From NCBI GenBank assembly GCA_002338655.1, contig DDIU01000053.1, positions 1 to 64,000 of the forward strand: 64,000 nucleotides of DNA, given 5' to 3'. The DNA comes from Flammeovirgaceae bacterium UBA1842. GTDB taxonomy: Bacteria > Bacteroidota > Bacteroidia > Cytophagales > Cyclobacteriaceae. Shown piece by piece: positions 54,205 through 62,813 of the stretch. Position numbers and translations under genes: made by a program. Below the pieces are notes generated by a model that had not been told where the DNA came from, made no database searches, and saw only the letters and a list, made by a program, of their open reading frames with translations. Positions within the stretch are counted from its first letter, which is position 1, and every line of letters starts with the position of its first letter.

Positions 54205-55020
54205 ATGCCTGTTTTAGAAATTTTAGGATACCTCGGTGCTGTTGCCATTGGCTTATCATTAGGTCTTATCGGTGGGGGGGGTTCCATTTTAACCGTTCCT
54301 ATTTTAGTTTATTTGATGTCAGTGGAGCCCATATTAGCTACTGCTTATTCCTTGTTTGTCGTTGGTTTTAGTGCGTTGGTAGGAGGGGTTCGCTATGCCA
54401 AAAAAGGGTTGGTTAATTATAAAGCGGGTGTTGCCTTTGCCGTACCGGCTTTTATTACCGTTTATTCTACCCGAAGCCTTATAGTGCCAGTACTCCCAGA
54501 CATTTGGTTGACAATCAACAGTTTTGTTATCACTAAGAACATGGCCATTTTGTTGCTGTTCGCCCTACTGATGGTTTCTGCTTCTATATCTATGATTAGA
54601 AAGAAAAAAGGGGCTAATGGGGAAGAACAAGAAGGTTATGTGGCAGCAGATCTCAATTATGTCATGATAGCCATAGTAGGCATTGTAGTTGGTGTTTTAT
54701 CCGGAATGGTAGGGGCAGGAGGTGGATTCCTGATCATTCCTGCATTGGTTATTTTTGCTCACCTTCCCATGAAGGCTGCTGTAGGGACATCTTTATTGAT
54801 CATAGCAGTAAACTCGCTCATTGGTTTTATAGGTGATATTCAAGTGGGCACGCCCATTGACTGGTTTTTTCTACTGATTTTTACAGGAATTGCCTCCCTC
54901 GGTATATTTATTGGCTCCTATTTATCAAAATTCATAGATGGTTCTAAACTTAAACAGGGCTTTGGCTGGTTTGTACTGGTAATGGGGACGTTTATGATTG
55001 TGAAGGAGCTTCTTTTTTGA
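54205..55020 (+). CDS. sulfite exporter TauE/SafE family membrane protein
   Basis: 271 aa with about eight membrane helices in two repeats. Each repeat starts with a Gly-rich turn, SLGLIGGGGSILTVP near residue 19 and LSGMVGAGGGFLIIPALV near 172, which is the family hallmark. It exports small sulfur-containing anions such as sulfite or sulfoacetate. It is convergent with the MBL-rhodanese gene, so both may serve sulfide/sulfane detoxification. The 283-bp upstream gap holds a 10-bp palindrome GACAATTGTC at 54160-54169 and no clear promoter match. Confidence 0.9.
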   Translation: MPVLEILGYLGAVAIGLSLGLIGGGGSILTVPILVYLMSVEPILATAYSLFVVGFSALVGGVRYAKKGLVNYKAGVAFAVPAFITVYSTRSLIVPVLPDIWLTINSFVITKNMAILLLFALLMVSASISMIRKKKGANGEEQEGYVAADLNYVMIAIVGIVVGVLSGMVGAGGGFLIIPALVIFAHLPMKAAVGTSLLIIAVNSLIGFIGDIQVGTPIDWFFLLIFTGIASLGIFIGSYLSKFIDGSKLKQGFGWFVLVMGTFMIVKELLF

Positions 55021-55027
55021 TCCTGAG

Positions 55028-55135
55028 TCACCCTGAGCCTACCTGTCGGCAGACAGGCCTGTAGAAGGGCGAAGGGGCTAAGGCGTGGCAACACTCAATT
55101 TAACGGGTGTCTTACTCTTCGATAAACTCAGCTCA
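55028..55135. repeat. REP-like intergenic hairpin element
   Basis: Starts GTCACCCTGAGC, contains the perfect palindrome CCTGTC-GGCA-GACAGG (55042-55057), continues GTAGAAGGGCGAAGG, and ends with an inverted near-copy CTCTTCGATAAACTCAG. The ends resemble the widespread CACCCTGAGC...GTCGAAGGG intergenic repeats of Bacteroidota. The CCTG..CAGG core is similar to the hairpin at 810-834. Confidence 0.5.
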
Positions 55136-55182
55136 GAAACTAGAGACCCCGCAACATGTAGGGAAGAGGGTGAATAGAAAGT

Positions 55183-55215
55183 AAACCTATAAGGTTTATA
55201 AAACCTTATAGGTTT
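55183..55215. terminator. bidirectional hairpin between convergent genes
   Basis: Perfect 15-bp inverted repeat AAACCTATAAGGTTT / AAACCTTATAGGTTT with a 3-nt loop, 12 nt after the MBL-rhodanese stop and 163 nt after the exporter stop. It lacks a long U-run but could serve both convergent transcripts. Confidence 0.6.
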
Positions 55216-55226
55216 GGTAATAAGCT

Positions 55227-56636
55227 CTATTCCAACGTAGAAGGACAAACGAATACTGTTCTTGGAATATCGGTTTTACAAATAGCACCAAAGCCACCTG
55301 CCACATCAATGATATTATGAATACCTCTCGATTTCAATATGGATGACATGATCATTGATCTATACCCTCCCAAACAATGGATGTAATACTCTTTGTTGGC
55401 ATCAATCTCATTCATTTCCTCATTGACAAAGTCCAATGGCCTATTAATGGCTTTCTCTACCATTTCAGCCTCATACTCTGAGGGTTTACGAACGTCCAAT
55501 ATGTTGATATCTTTGGTTTTGTAATCCGCAGCAAATTCACTGGCAGAAATAGATTTAACCGTATCAATTTCTTTGTTTGCTTCTTTCCAGGCATTGAATC
55601 CACCTTCAAGAAAGCCCAGAGTATTATCATAACCCACACGTGATAACCTGATCACCACTTCTTCTTCACGGCCTTCATCAGCAATAAATATGATGGGTTG
55701 GTTCAAATCTGGAATAAGTGCACCTACCCAAGGGGCAAAACTGCCATCGATACCAATAAATATTGAATTTGGGATATGTCCGTTAGCGAATTCCTGAGGT
55801 TTTCTAGTGTCCAAAACCAATGCGCCCTCATGGTTCACATAGGTTTCAAAGTCATCTACTGACAGGGGCACTTTACCTGTTTTTAGTACTGTGTCCAAAC
55901 TGTTGGTACCCGATTGATTGAGTTTGGCATTTTTAGCAAAGTATTGAGGAGGAGGTAAAATGCCCGTTGTTACTTCTTTTATAAATTCATCTTTGGTCAT
56001 ATCCGCTCTAAGCGCATAGTTAACCTCCTTTTGATGCCCCAAAAGGTCATGGGTCTCTTTGCTCATGTTTTTACCACAGGCCGATCCTGCTCCGTGAGCA
56101 GGGTAAACCACTACATCATCTGGTAAAGTCATGATCTTATTTCGCAAACTGTCATAGAGCATGCCTGCCAGATCCTCTTTTGTAAGGTCAGATTTAATAG
56201 CAAGGTCGGGGCGGCCTACATCGCCTATAAACAAAGTGTCTCCACTAAAAATGGCCTTTTCCTTACCATGTTCGTCAATAGCGAGGTAAGTAGCGCTTTC
56301 TGGTGTATGGCCAGGGGTATGAAGCACTTTGATCTTGATGTCACCAATTTTGAATACTTCACCGTCCACCGCCTCATGGATGTCATATTCCGTTTTAGCG
56401 CCAGGGCCATAGATTATTTTAGCACCGGTTTTATTTGCCAGATCAACATGTCCTGAAACAAAATCTGCATGAAAATGCGTTTCGAAAATGTATTTTATTT
56501 TAGCGTTTTCTTTTTTGGCCTTCTCAATGTACGGATCCGTTTCCCTCAAGGGGTCAATTATTGCTACTTCCCCATTACTTTCGATGTAGTAAGCACCCTG
56601 AGCTAGGCATCCGGTATATATTTGTTCTATTTTCAT
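55227..56636 (-). CDS. MBL-fold hydrolase with two rhodanese domains (persulfide dioxygenase-like)
   Basis: 469 aa from ATG 56636; a GTG at 56696 would add 20 residues that cross the operator-like palindrome. Residues 1 to about 230 form a metallo-beta-lactamase domain with the metal site HFHADF near 57, HTPGHTPES and GDTLF, as in ETHE1-type persulfide dioxygenases. Two rhodanese domains follow. The first reads FIADEGREEE, with no Cys at the active-site loop, so it is probably inactive. The second has HCLGGYRSM with the Cys intact. It probably handles persulfides from sulfide oxidation. It is in an operon with the Crp-type regulator. Confidence 0.9.
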   Translation of the reverse strand: MKIEQIYTGCLAQGAYYIESNGEVAIIDPLRETDPYIEKAKKENAKIKYIFETHFHADFVSGHVDLANKTGAKIIYGPGAKTEYDIHEAVDGEVFKIGDIKIKVLHTPGHTPESATYLAIDEHGKEKAIFSGDTLFIGDVGRPDLAIKSDLTKEDLAGMLYDSLRNKIMTLPDDVVVYPAHGAGSACGKNMSKETHDLLGHQKEVNYALRADMTKDEFIKEVTTGILPPPQYFAKNAKLNQSGTNSLDTVLKTGKVPLSVDDFETYVNHEGALVLDTRKPQEFANGHIPNSIFIGIDGSFAPWVGALIPDLNQPIIFIADEGREEEVVIRLSRVGYDNTLGFLEGGFNAWKEANKEIDTVKSISASEFAADYKTKDINILDVRKPSEYEAEMVEKAINRPLDFVNEEMNEIDANKEYYIHCLGGYRSMIMSSILKSRGIHNIIDVAGGFGAICKTDIPRTVFVCPSTLE

Positions 56637-56681
56637 TGCATCAATATTTTTTCCAAATTTAACTGATATAGAATAATATGC

Positions 56682-56697
56682 TGTAACATTTGTCACA
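56682..56697. promoter_or_regulatory. Crp/Fnr-type operator candidate
   Basis: Near-perfect palindrome TGTAACATTTGTCACA (TGTnACA-TT-TGTnACA), 46 nt upstream of the MBL-rhodanese start and just after the crp-type stop codon. Its half-site fits Crp/Fnr-family operators, and the adjacent gene encodes such a regulator. Confidence 0.55.
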
Positions 56698-56699
56698 AA

Positions 56700-57329
56700 C
56701 TATAAAATTTCAATTCTATTGCGGTATTGCTCTATCTTTTCATCGTTTTCCAGTTTCTTCAATAACCTTGAAATAACCACCCTGGAGGTGTTCAGTTCCT
56801 GAGCTATTTGCTGATGGGTCTTGTTGATGGTAAAGGAGCCGGTCAGTTGTTTTTTGTCAAGTAAGTAATTGTACAGCCTTTCCTCCATATTCATAAATAC
56901 CATACTATCAATGGCATTGAGTAGCTCATCAAAACGAGATTGGTAGGCACGGAAAATGTGTCGCCTAAATGCTGGGTATTTTGCAATCCATATATCCAAA
57001 TGATTCATGGGCAACATAAGCAACTCGCAATCTTCCTCCACTACCGCACTAAACTGACTTTTCCTGTTTTCCAAACAGCAACTGATGCTCATCGCACAAG
57101 GTTCTCCACCTTCCAAATAGTAAAGCAAAACCTCTCCATCATCGGCATCATTTCTCATTACCTTAATAGCCCCATTGATCACCAAAGGAATAAAATCCAC
57201 CTGACCCCCCGGTTTTATGATATATTCATCTTTTTTGAAAGTTTTAAATTTCCCCTGTGCCTTAAGCTCTTCAATAAGCTGGGGTTCAAAACCTTCTTTT
57301 AAGAAAAGTTCGTCTAATGATTGTTTCAT
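56700..57329 (-). CDS. Crp/Fnr family transcriptional regulator
   Basis: 209 aa. An N-terminal cyclic-nucleotide-binding-like beta-roll (FKKDEYIIKPGGQVDFIPLVINGAI, residues 30-55) and a C-terminal winged helix (SFTINKTHQQIAQELNTSRVVISRLLKKLE). The beta-roll has the Cys-rich segment GEPCAMSISCCLENRK, three Cys that may sense redox or reactive sulfur, since cAMP-binding residues are not evident. It is followed by the MBL-rhodanese gene (63-nt gap from stop to ATG) with a matching palindrome between them. So it probably controls the sulfur module; the signal is unknown. Confidence 0.87.
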   Translation of the reverse strand: MKQSLDELFLKEGFEPQLIEELKAQGKFKTFKKDEYIIKPGGQVDFIPLVINGAIKVMRNDADDGEVLLYYLEGGEPCAMSISCCLENRKSQFSAVVEEDCELLMLPMNHLDIWIAKYPAFRRHIFRAYQSRFDELLNAIDSMVFMNMEERLYNYLLDKKQLTGSFTINKTHQQIAQELNTSRVVISRLLKKLENDEKIEQYRNRIEIL

Positions 57330-57451
57330 ATAAAATGGAAAATAAGTTTTGACCTATGTGTTTACCACAAAGTAAAAAAATGGTTTGCTTAGTTTAATTG
57401 AAGTATATTTAACAAGGTAGATCAAAGCACGCCATAAACATTATTATATAG

Positions 57452-57459
57452 TAACTTTA
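57452..57459 (+). promoter_or_regulatory. possible -7 promoter box (TAACTTTA)
   Basis: TAnnTTTA box ending 6 nt before ATG 57466, the same geometry as at five other genes in the window. No -33 TTG found. Confidence 0.25.
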
Positions 57460-57465
57460 AAATTA

Positions 57466-57933
57466 ATGATATTCACTTTTATTTTTGGATTTACACTTTT
57501 TTTAAACCCCCAGCAGGAGTTGGAAGTTCCCTATTTAAGTTTGGATTCCTTTGAATATGTGCTGGACTATAGTTTTAAAAACAAACCTATCCCTGAAAAA
57601 AATACCGTGTACCTGGAAAGGGAACCTGTTCATAAATTACACCCGCTACCTTATGTGAAAATGACCTTTTCCATTGATGGCAATAAATACAATTACTTCA
57701 GGTATAAAATAATTGATAACTTTCAAAACAAGGTGAAAAGCAGTAAAATCAAGGGCTTGGAGGAGATAAACTTGGATTTGGGTTTTGCCGCTGATATTAA
57801 AGACAGGATTACAGCTTATAGTTATTCCATTATATTTTACGATGAAAGCAAAACCCCCCAATCAAAAATCGTAATCAATTTCAGTGAAGATGGGGATATG
57901 TTCATTAATGAAAATCTGCTTGGTAAAATATAG
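57466..57933 (+). CDS. hypothetical exported protein, 155 aa
   Basis: Starts with a short hydrophobic segment MIFTFIFGFTLFLNPQQ, likely a signal peptide. The rest is beta-rich with charged loops and no Cys (KMTFSIDGNKYNYFRYKI, KIVINFSEDGDMFIN). I do not recognise a family. The gene stands alone between the divergent Crp-type gene and the PIG-L operon. Confidence 0.6.
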   Translation: MIFTFIFGFTLFLNPQQELEVPYLSLDSFEYVLDYSFKNKPIPEKNTVYLEREPVHKLHPLPYVKMTFSIDGNKYNYFRYKIIDNFQNKVKSSKIKGLEEINLDLGFAADIKDRITAYSYSIIFYDESKTPQSKIVINFSEDGDMFINENLLGKI

Positions 57934-57989
57934 CCGTTTGGTGATTGGGAAATGTGATATTCCAACATTACCGTAAAAACCACCATTTT

Positions 57990-57997
57990 TACCTTTG
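57990..57997 (+). promoter_or_regulatory. possible -7 promoter box for PIG-L operon (TACCTTTG)
   Basis: Exact TAnnTTTG match, 111 nt upstream of ATG 58109. The -33 region reads TTAC, so support is weak. Confidence 0.3.
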
Positions 57998-58108
57998 ATC
58001 AATTAATAAATCATATAGTTGATTTTTACCCCAAACCTTTAAACTTTGCATTCGTAACCTTAAACTGTATCAGTGATTCTACACTGACCTTATAAAACTT
58101 TCAATTCC

Positions 58109-60613
58109 ATGAGGAAACTCTACATATTGGTATTTGCTTTTACATTTTTAAATGTTCAGGCACAAAAACCTTCCAATCCCAATTCAGCGGAAATACTTTT
58201 AAAACTTAAGAAACTCAATTTTCTTGGATCGGTACTCTACTTGGCTGCCCATCCCGATGATGAAAACACGAGATTAATAGCCGAACTAAGCAATGAGAGG
58301 CTGGCCAATACCGGTTATCTATCAATGACCCGAGGCGATGGTGGTCAAAATTTGATAGGCCCTGAAATTAGGGAAGGGCTAGGCATCATTAGAACCCAGG
58401 AATTATTGGCTGCACGGAGAATTGACGGTGGACAGCAGTTTTTTACCAGGGCAAATGATTTTGGTTATTCAAAATCTGCTGAGGAAACCCAGGAAATATG
58501 GAATAGGGATCAGGTGCTTTCAGATGTGGTTTGGGTTTACCGTAATTTTCAGCCTGATGTGGTAATTACACGTTTTCCACCCGATGAACGGGCAGGTCAT
58601 GGACATCATACCACTTCGGCCATATTTGCAGAAGAAGCGTTTAAATTGTCCAACGACAAAAATTCCTATCCTGAGCAACTGAAATACACCGACTTATGGC
58701 AGCCCAAAAGGGTGCTGATGAACACGGGTAGATGGTGGAGCCCAAATATCGATGAAAACACCCCCGGAGTGATCTCCATGGATGTGGGAGGCTACAATCC
58801 GTTATTGGGCATTTCCTATAATGAAATGGCAGCATTGAGCCGTACCAATCACAAATCACAGGGCTTTGGCTCTACAGGGAGCCGAGGCGAATCCTTGGAA
58901 TTTTTAGAATACACCATAGGCGATAAGGCCGAGAAAGATATTTTTGAGGGAATTGATACCAGCTGGAAAAGGGTAGCGGGGGGCGAAAAAATAGGGGCAA
59001 TGATCGAAAAGGTCATCGCCAACTATGACAATGAAAACCCGGCAGCTGTATTGCCAGAATTGCTTACCTTGCGTGATGCCATTGCCGGATTAAATGAAAA
59101 GCATTGGAAAACACTGAAGCTAAAAGAAGTAGATGAAATAATTAAGGGCATGCTAGGCTTGTACGTAGAAGCCAAAGCTTCCGATTTTTCAGTGAGCCCC
59201 GGTGATGCCATTGGCGTAAGTGTGGAACTCGTAAACAGATCAAACGTAGCCGTTACGTTGGAAAAAATCAGCTACAACCACTTGGCCGATAGTACGGCAA
59301 ATGTGCAATTGGCATTTAACCAACCTATCAATTTTAAAACAGAACTGCAAATACCTGCTGATTATCAATATTCCCAGCCTTATTGGTTAGTGGAGCCGGG
59401 CACGCTAGGTACTTATCGGGTAGATGATCAATTGCTGCGGGGTACACCTGAAAATAAACCCGTCATTAATGTGGTGTATGCCCTTGATGTGATGGGTCAC
59501 AAAATTAATTTTACGTCTCCATTGATTTACAAATGGAACGACCCCGTGGATGGCGAACTTTACCGACCGTTCATTGTTACTCCGCCTGTCTTTGTAAAAA
59601 TACCTGAATCCGTTTACATCTTTTCTGATGATCAGGCCAAATCGGTAGACATCACCGTGAAATCAGGAAAGGCCAATATTAAAGGGGATGTTAAACTGAA
59701 AGTACCCACTGGCTGGAAAGTGAGCCCAGCTTCCTATCCAGTAGCATTGAGTTTAAAGGAGGAAGAAGCCCATTTTACCTTTAGTGTACTGCCGCCAACA
59801 GGGGAAAGCGTAGGGGATTTCCAAGCTGTAGTTACCCTGGATGGTAAGGACTACAATAGAACACTCGAAACCATTAAATACGATCATATTCCTACTCAGG
59901 TGATTATGTCACCTTCGTCTTCGCGATTGGTGAAGATGGACATCCAAAGGAAGGGCAATGTGATTGCCTACATACAGGGCGCAGGCGATGCTATCCCTGC
60001 CAGTTTACGCGAGATCGGTTATGAGGTGTGGGAAATGAAAGACAATGAAATCACGCCTGAAAATCTGGCTAAAGTAGATGCCGTAGTACTCGGGGTGAGG
60101 GCACTGAACACCAATGACCGCTCTAAATTCTATATGCCTGATTTGCTTGAGTATGTTAAGCAAGGCGGAACGATGATCGTTCAGTACAACACCAATTTCA
60201 GACTAAAGACCGATGATTTTGCTCCCTATCCCCTTGAATTGTCGAGAGACCGGGTGACAGAAGAGGATGCCAAGGTGAAAATCCTTGATAGCAAACATGC
60301 ATTAATGAATACGCCCAATAAAATAACAGAGGCCGATTTTGAAGGCTGGGTGCAGGAACGCGGACTTTATTTTCCCGATAAATGGGATGATCACTACGAA
60401 GCGTTGCTGTCAAGTCATGACAAAGGAGAAAGTGCCAAGAAAGGTGGTTTGTTAGTGGCCAAATACGGCAAAGGTAATTATATCTACACAGGCTACTCTT
60501 GGTTCAGGCAATTGCCCGCAGGCGTACCGGGTGCCTTCAGATTGTTTGTCAATATGGTATCACTCGGTCAGGAGGAACTCCCCAAAGACAGTAAAGTCTC
60601 TAACTCTCAATAA
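58109..60613 (+). CDS. exported PIG-L family deacetylase with C-terminal extension
   Basis: 834 aa with a signal peptide (MRKLYILVFAFTFLNVQAQ). The N-terminal ~300 residues are a PIG-L/LmbE zinc deacetylase: AAHPDDEN near residue 48 and RAGHGHHTT near 160 form the metal site. A middle beta-sandwich (about 350-600) and a C-terminal ~200-residue domain (DAVVLGVRALNTNDRSKF, PAGVPGAFRLFVNMV) resemble the glutamine-amidotransferase-like fold seen in large Bacteroidota PIG-L proteins. Substrate unknown, probably an N-acetyl sugar outside the cytoplasm. The next two genes are co-transcribed with it. Confidence 0.88.
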   Translation: MRKLYILVFAFTFLNVQAQKPSNPNSAEILLKLKKLNFLGSVLYLAAHPDDENTRLIAELSNERLANTGYLSMTRGDGGQNLIGPEIREGLGIIRTQELLAARRIDGGQQFFTRANDFGYSKSAEETQEIWNRDQVLSDVVWVYRNFQPDVVITRFPPDERAGHGHHTTSAIFAEEAFKLSNDKNSYPEQLKYTDLWQPKRVLMNTGRWWSPNIDENTPGVISMDVGGYNPLLGISYNEMAALSRTNHKSQGFGSTGSRGESLEFLEYTIGDKAEKDIFEGIDTSWKRVAGGEKIGAMIEKVIANYDNENPAAVLPELLTLRDAIAGLNEKHWKTLKLKEVDEIIKGMLGLYVEAKASDFSVSPGDAIGVSVELVNRSNVAVTLEKISYNHLADSTANVQLAFNQPINFKTELQIPADYQYSQPYWLVEPGTLGTYRVDDQLLRGTPENKPVINVVYALDVMGHKINFTSPLIYKWNDPVDGELYRPFIVTPPVFVKIPESVYIFSDDQAKSVDITVKSGKANIKGDVKLKVPTGWKVSPASYPVALSLKEEEAHFTFSVLPPTGESVGDFQAVVTLDGKDYNRTLETIKYDHIPTQVIMSPSSSRLVKMDIQRKGNVIAYIQGAGDAIPASLREIGYEVWEMKDNEITPENLAKVDAVVLGVRALNTNDRSKFYMPDLLEYVKQGGTMIVQYNTNFRLKTDDFAPYPLELSRDRVTEEDAKVKILDSKHALMNTPNKITEADFEGWVQERGLYFPDKWDDHYEALLSSHDKGESAKKGGLLVAKYGKGNYIYTGYSWFRQLPAGVPGAFRLFVNMVSLGQEELPKDSKVSNSQ

Positions 60614-60616
60614 ACT

Positions 60617-60733
60617 ATGACGGACGAAAAACCCCCTTTTCTTGGCAGTTGGAAGAACATCTATTGGCTATTGATTGGCAACCTGCTCTTTTTTATACTC
60701 TTGTTCTATCTATTCACTAAGCATTTTTCATGA
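60617..60733 (+). CDS. small single-pass membrane protein, 38 aa
   Basis: ATG frame encoding MTDEKPPFLGSWKNIYW followed by one membrane helix (LLIGNLLFFILLFYLF) and a short basic end. It starts 3 nt after the PIG-L stop and its stop overlaps the symporter ATG (ATGA). The tight packing between two real genes argues that it is translated. It may be an accessory subunit of the symporter; function unknown. Confidence 0.65.
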   Translation: MTDEKPPFLGSWKNIYWLLIGNLLFFILLFYLFTKHFS

Positions 60734-62448
60734 GTAGTATAGACTGGATTATTCTCTTTGGTACACTCTTATTTATAGTTGCTTATGGTATCTGGAAGAC
60801 CCGAGGCACTAAGAGTATGGACAGCTACCTACGGGGTGCGGACGATACCAAGTGGTGGGCGATAGGCCTTTCCATCATGGCCACGCAAGCCAGTGCGATT
60901 ACCTTTCTCTCTACTCCGGGGCAGGCCTATACCGATGGCATGCGGTTTATCCAGTTCTATTTTGGTTTGCCCGTGGCGATGATCATCATCTCCGTATTTT
61001 TCCTGCCCATCTACTATAAGCTCAAGGTTTACACGGCTTATGAATATTTGGAAACCAGATTTGATGTAAAAACCAGAATGCTAGCGGCACTGATCTTTTT
61101 GGTGCAACGAGGACTAGCCGCAGGGATTACCATTTATGCTCCGGCCATTATATTGTCATCCTTATTAGGTTGGAAATTGGGCTATACCACCACCATTATT
61201 GGTGTATTGGTGATTATCTACACGGTATCTGGCGGTACCAAAGCCGTAACCCAAACGCAAAAGCAGCAAATGGCGGTGATGATGGGCGGGATGATCATTG
61301 CGGGTTTACTAGTGATCAACTCATTGCCTTCTAATGTTGGCTTCTTCGATGCGCTTCATGTGGCGGGTAAAATGGGCAAATTGAATGTCGTTAACTTTGA
61401 GTTTAACCTATCCGACCGTTATAACTTCTGGTCGGGGATGACCGGTGCGGTATTCCTTTTCCTTTCCTATTTCGGAACGGACCAGTCGCAAGTGCAACGA
61501 TACCTTTCGGGTAAATCGTTGGCTGAGAGTAGGTTAGGATTGATGATGAATGGCCTGTTGAAAGTACCGATGCAGTTTGTCATTCTCTTTATTGGGGTGA
61601 TGGTGTTCGTTTTTTATCAGTTTAACCAGCCGCCTATTTTCTTTAACCAGACCGCTGTAGATGAAGTAAACAAAACAGAAAAGGCCGCTGAATTTAATGC
61701 CTTGGAGCAGAATTACCAGGAGATCTTCTCACAGAAACGCGAAGTGCTGGATGACTTCGTTACTGCCGTGCAAGCCGATGATGAAGGAGCCATTGAACGT
61801 AAGTCGCAAGAGTTAAATACACTGCAAACCAATGCGGATGCGGTACGGAGCGAAGCTAAAACACTGATTGGTAGTTCTGCACCCGATGTGGAAACCAATG
61901 ACAAGGATTACATTTTTATGAATTTTGTGACCAATAACCTACCTGTAGGAATTATTGGGTTGCTCTTTGCGGTGATCTTCTCTGCGGCCATGTCTTCCAC
62001 TTCGTCAGAACTGAATGCATTGGGCTCTACCACTACCATTGACTTTTATAAGCGTAAAATCAATAAGGACGCTACTGATCAACACTATTTAAAATCCTCC
62101 AAGCTATTTACATTGCTCTGGGGCGTCATTGCCATTCTTTTTGCCTCGTACCTTTCTCTTTTCGAGAATTTGATCCAGGCGGTTAACTTAATTGGCTCAT
62201 TATTTTACCCCATTGTGTTAGGCATCTTTATCGTGGCCTTTTTCTTCAAGTCCATAAAATCCAATGCCGTATTTATAAGCGCATTGATAAGTCAGGCGTT
62301 AATCATTTTGACCCATTACCTCAATTTGGAAGGAGCGGCAGGGATCTTCACCATGGGCTTTCTGTGGTACAATGCCTTTGGGTGTGTGTTGGTGGTGGTG
62401 ATCAGTTTTATTATTCAGTTTTTTGTGAAGACAACTGACGGACAATAG
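60730..62448 (+). CDS. sodium:solute symporter (SSS family)
   Basis: 572 aa, 13 or so predicted membrane helices. SSS signatures include WAIGLSIMATQASAITFLSTPGQAY near the N-terminus (unwound TM1), YTVSGGTKAVTQTQ and FSAAMSSTSSELNALGS (TM8 sodium site Ser pair). A hydrophilic, helical insertion of about 80 residues (near 310-395, QNYQEIFSQKREVLDD..) interrupts the membrane region. Substrate probably a sugar or a deacetylated product of the adjacent PIG-L enzyme; inferred from the shared operon. Confidence 0.93.
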   Translation: MSSIDWIILFGTLLFIVAYGIWKTRGTKSMDSYLRGADDTKWWAIGLSIMATQASAITFLSTPGQAYTDGMRFIQFYFGLPVAMIIISVFFLPIYYKLKVYTAYEYLETRFDVKTRMLAALIFLVQRGLAAGITIYAPAIILSSLLGWKLGYTTTIIGVLVIIYTVSGGTKAVTQTQKQQMAVMMGGMIIAGLLVINSLPSNVGFFDALHVAGKMGKLNVVNFEFNLSDRYNFWSGMTGAVFLFLSYFGTDQSQVQRYLSGKSLAESRLGLMMNGLLKVPMQFVILFIGVMVFVFYQFNQPPIFFNQTAVDEVNKTEKAAEFNALEQNYQEIFSQKREVLDDFVTAVQADDEGAIERKSQELNTLQTNADAVRSEAKTLIGSSAPDVETNDKDYIFMNFVTNNLPVGIIGLLFAVIFSAAMSSTSSELNALGSTTTIDFYKRKINKDATDQHYLKSSKLFTLLWGVIAILFASYLSLFENLIQAVNLIGSLFYPIVLGIFIVAFFFKSIKSNAVFISALISQALIILTHYLNLEGAAGIFTMGFLWYNAFGCVLVVVISFIIQFFVKTTDGQ

Positions 62449-62512
62449 GTCACATTTAGTAGATCATATCAGATATTGTGATTGGCCTTGGGTGTGGAGT
62501 GTAATTTCAGTA

Positions 62513-62544
62513 TTTGACCGTTATACCAATTATTGGTATATTTG
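62513..62544 (+). promoter_or_regulatory. promoter of the parDE-like operon with embedded operator
   Basis: TTTG at 62513-62516, a 20-nt spacer and TATATTTG at 62537-62544 match the Bacteroidota -33/-7 pattern well. A perfect 19-bp palindrome, TATACCAAT-T-ATTGGTATA (62522-62540), lies between and overlaps the -7 box, so a bound antitoxin would block transcription. The site fixes the antitoxin start at ATG 62562. Confidence 0.75.
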
Positions 62545-62561
62545 AATCAAAGCATATCAAA

Positions 62562-62813
62562 ATGAATAAAAACACCTCGATATCACTAGGAAGATATTTT
62601 GACCAATTCGTGCAGAACCGAATTAAAGAAGGCCGATTTAAAAATGTCAGTGAAGTAATCCGAGCAGGATTAAGGCTTTTAGAAGAAGAAGAGGACAAAG
62701 TAATTGCCCTGAAAAATGCCATTCAGGAAGGAATTGATAGCGGAATCGCGCACGATTTTGATCCCAAAAAGCATCTTGAATCTCTAAAAGAGAAGAAAAA
62801 CTCCAATGGCTGA
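62562..62813 (+). CDS. ParD/CopG-like antitoxin of type II toxin-antitoxin system
   Basis: 83 aa. An N-terminal ribbon-helix-helix region (NKNTSISLGRYFDQFVQNRI and then NVSEVIRAGLRLLEEEE) is the ParD fold, which dimerises and binds its own promoter palindrome. The C-terminal half is a disordered toxin-binding arm (DFDPKKHLESLKEKK). A TTG 48 nt upstream would put the operator inside the gene and is rejected. It overlaps the toxin gene by 8 nt. Confidence 0.9.
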   Translation: MNKNTSISLGRYFDQFVQNRIKEGRFKNVSEVIRAGLRLLEEEEDKVIALKNAIQEGIDSGIAHDFDPKKHLESLKEKKNSNG

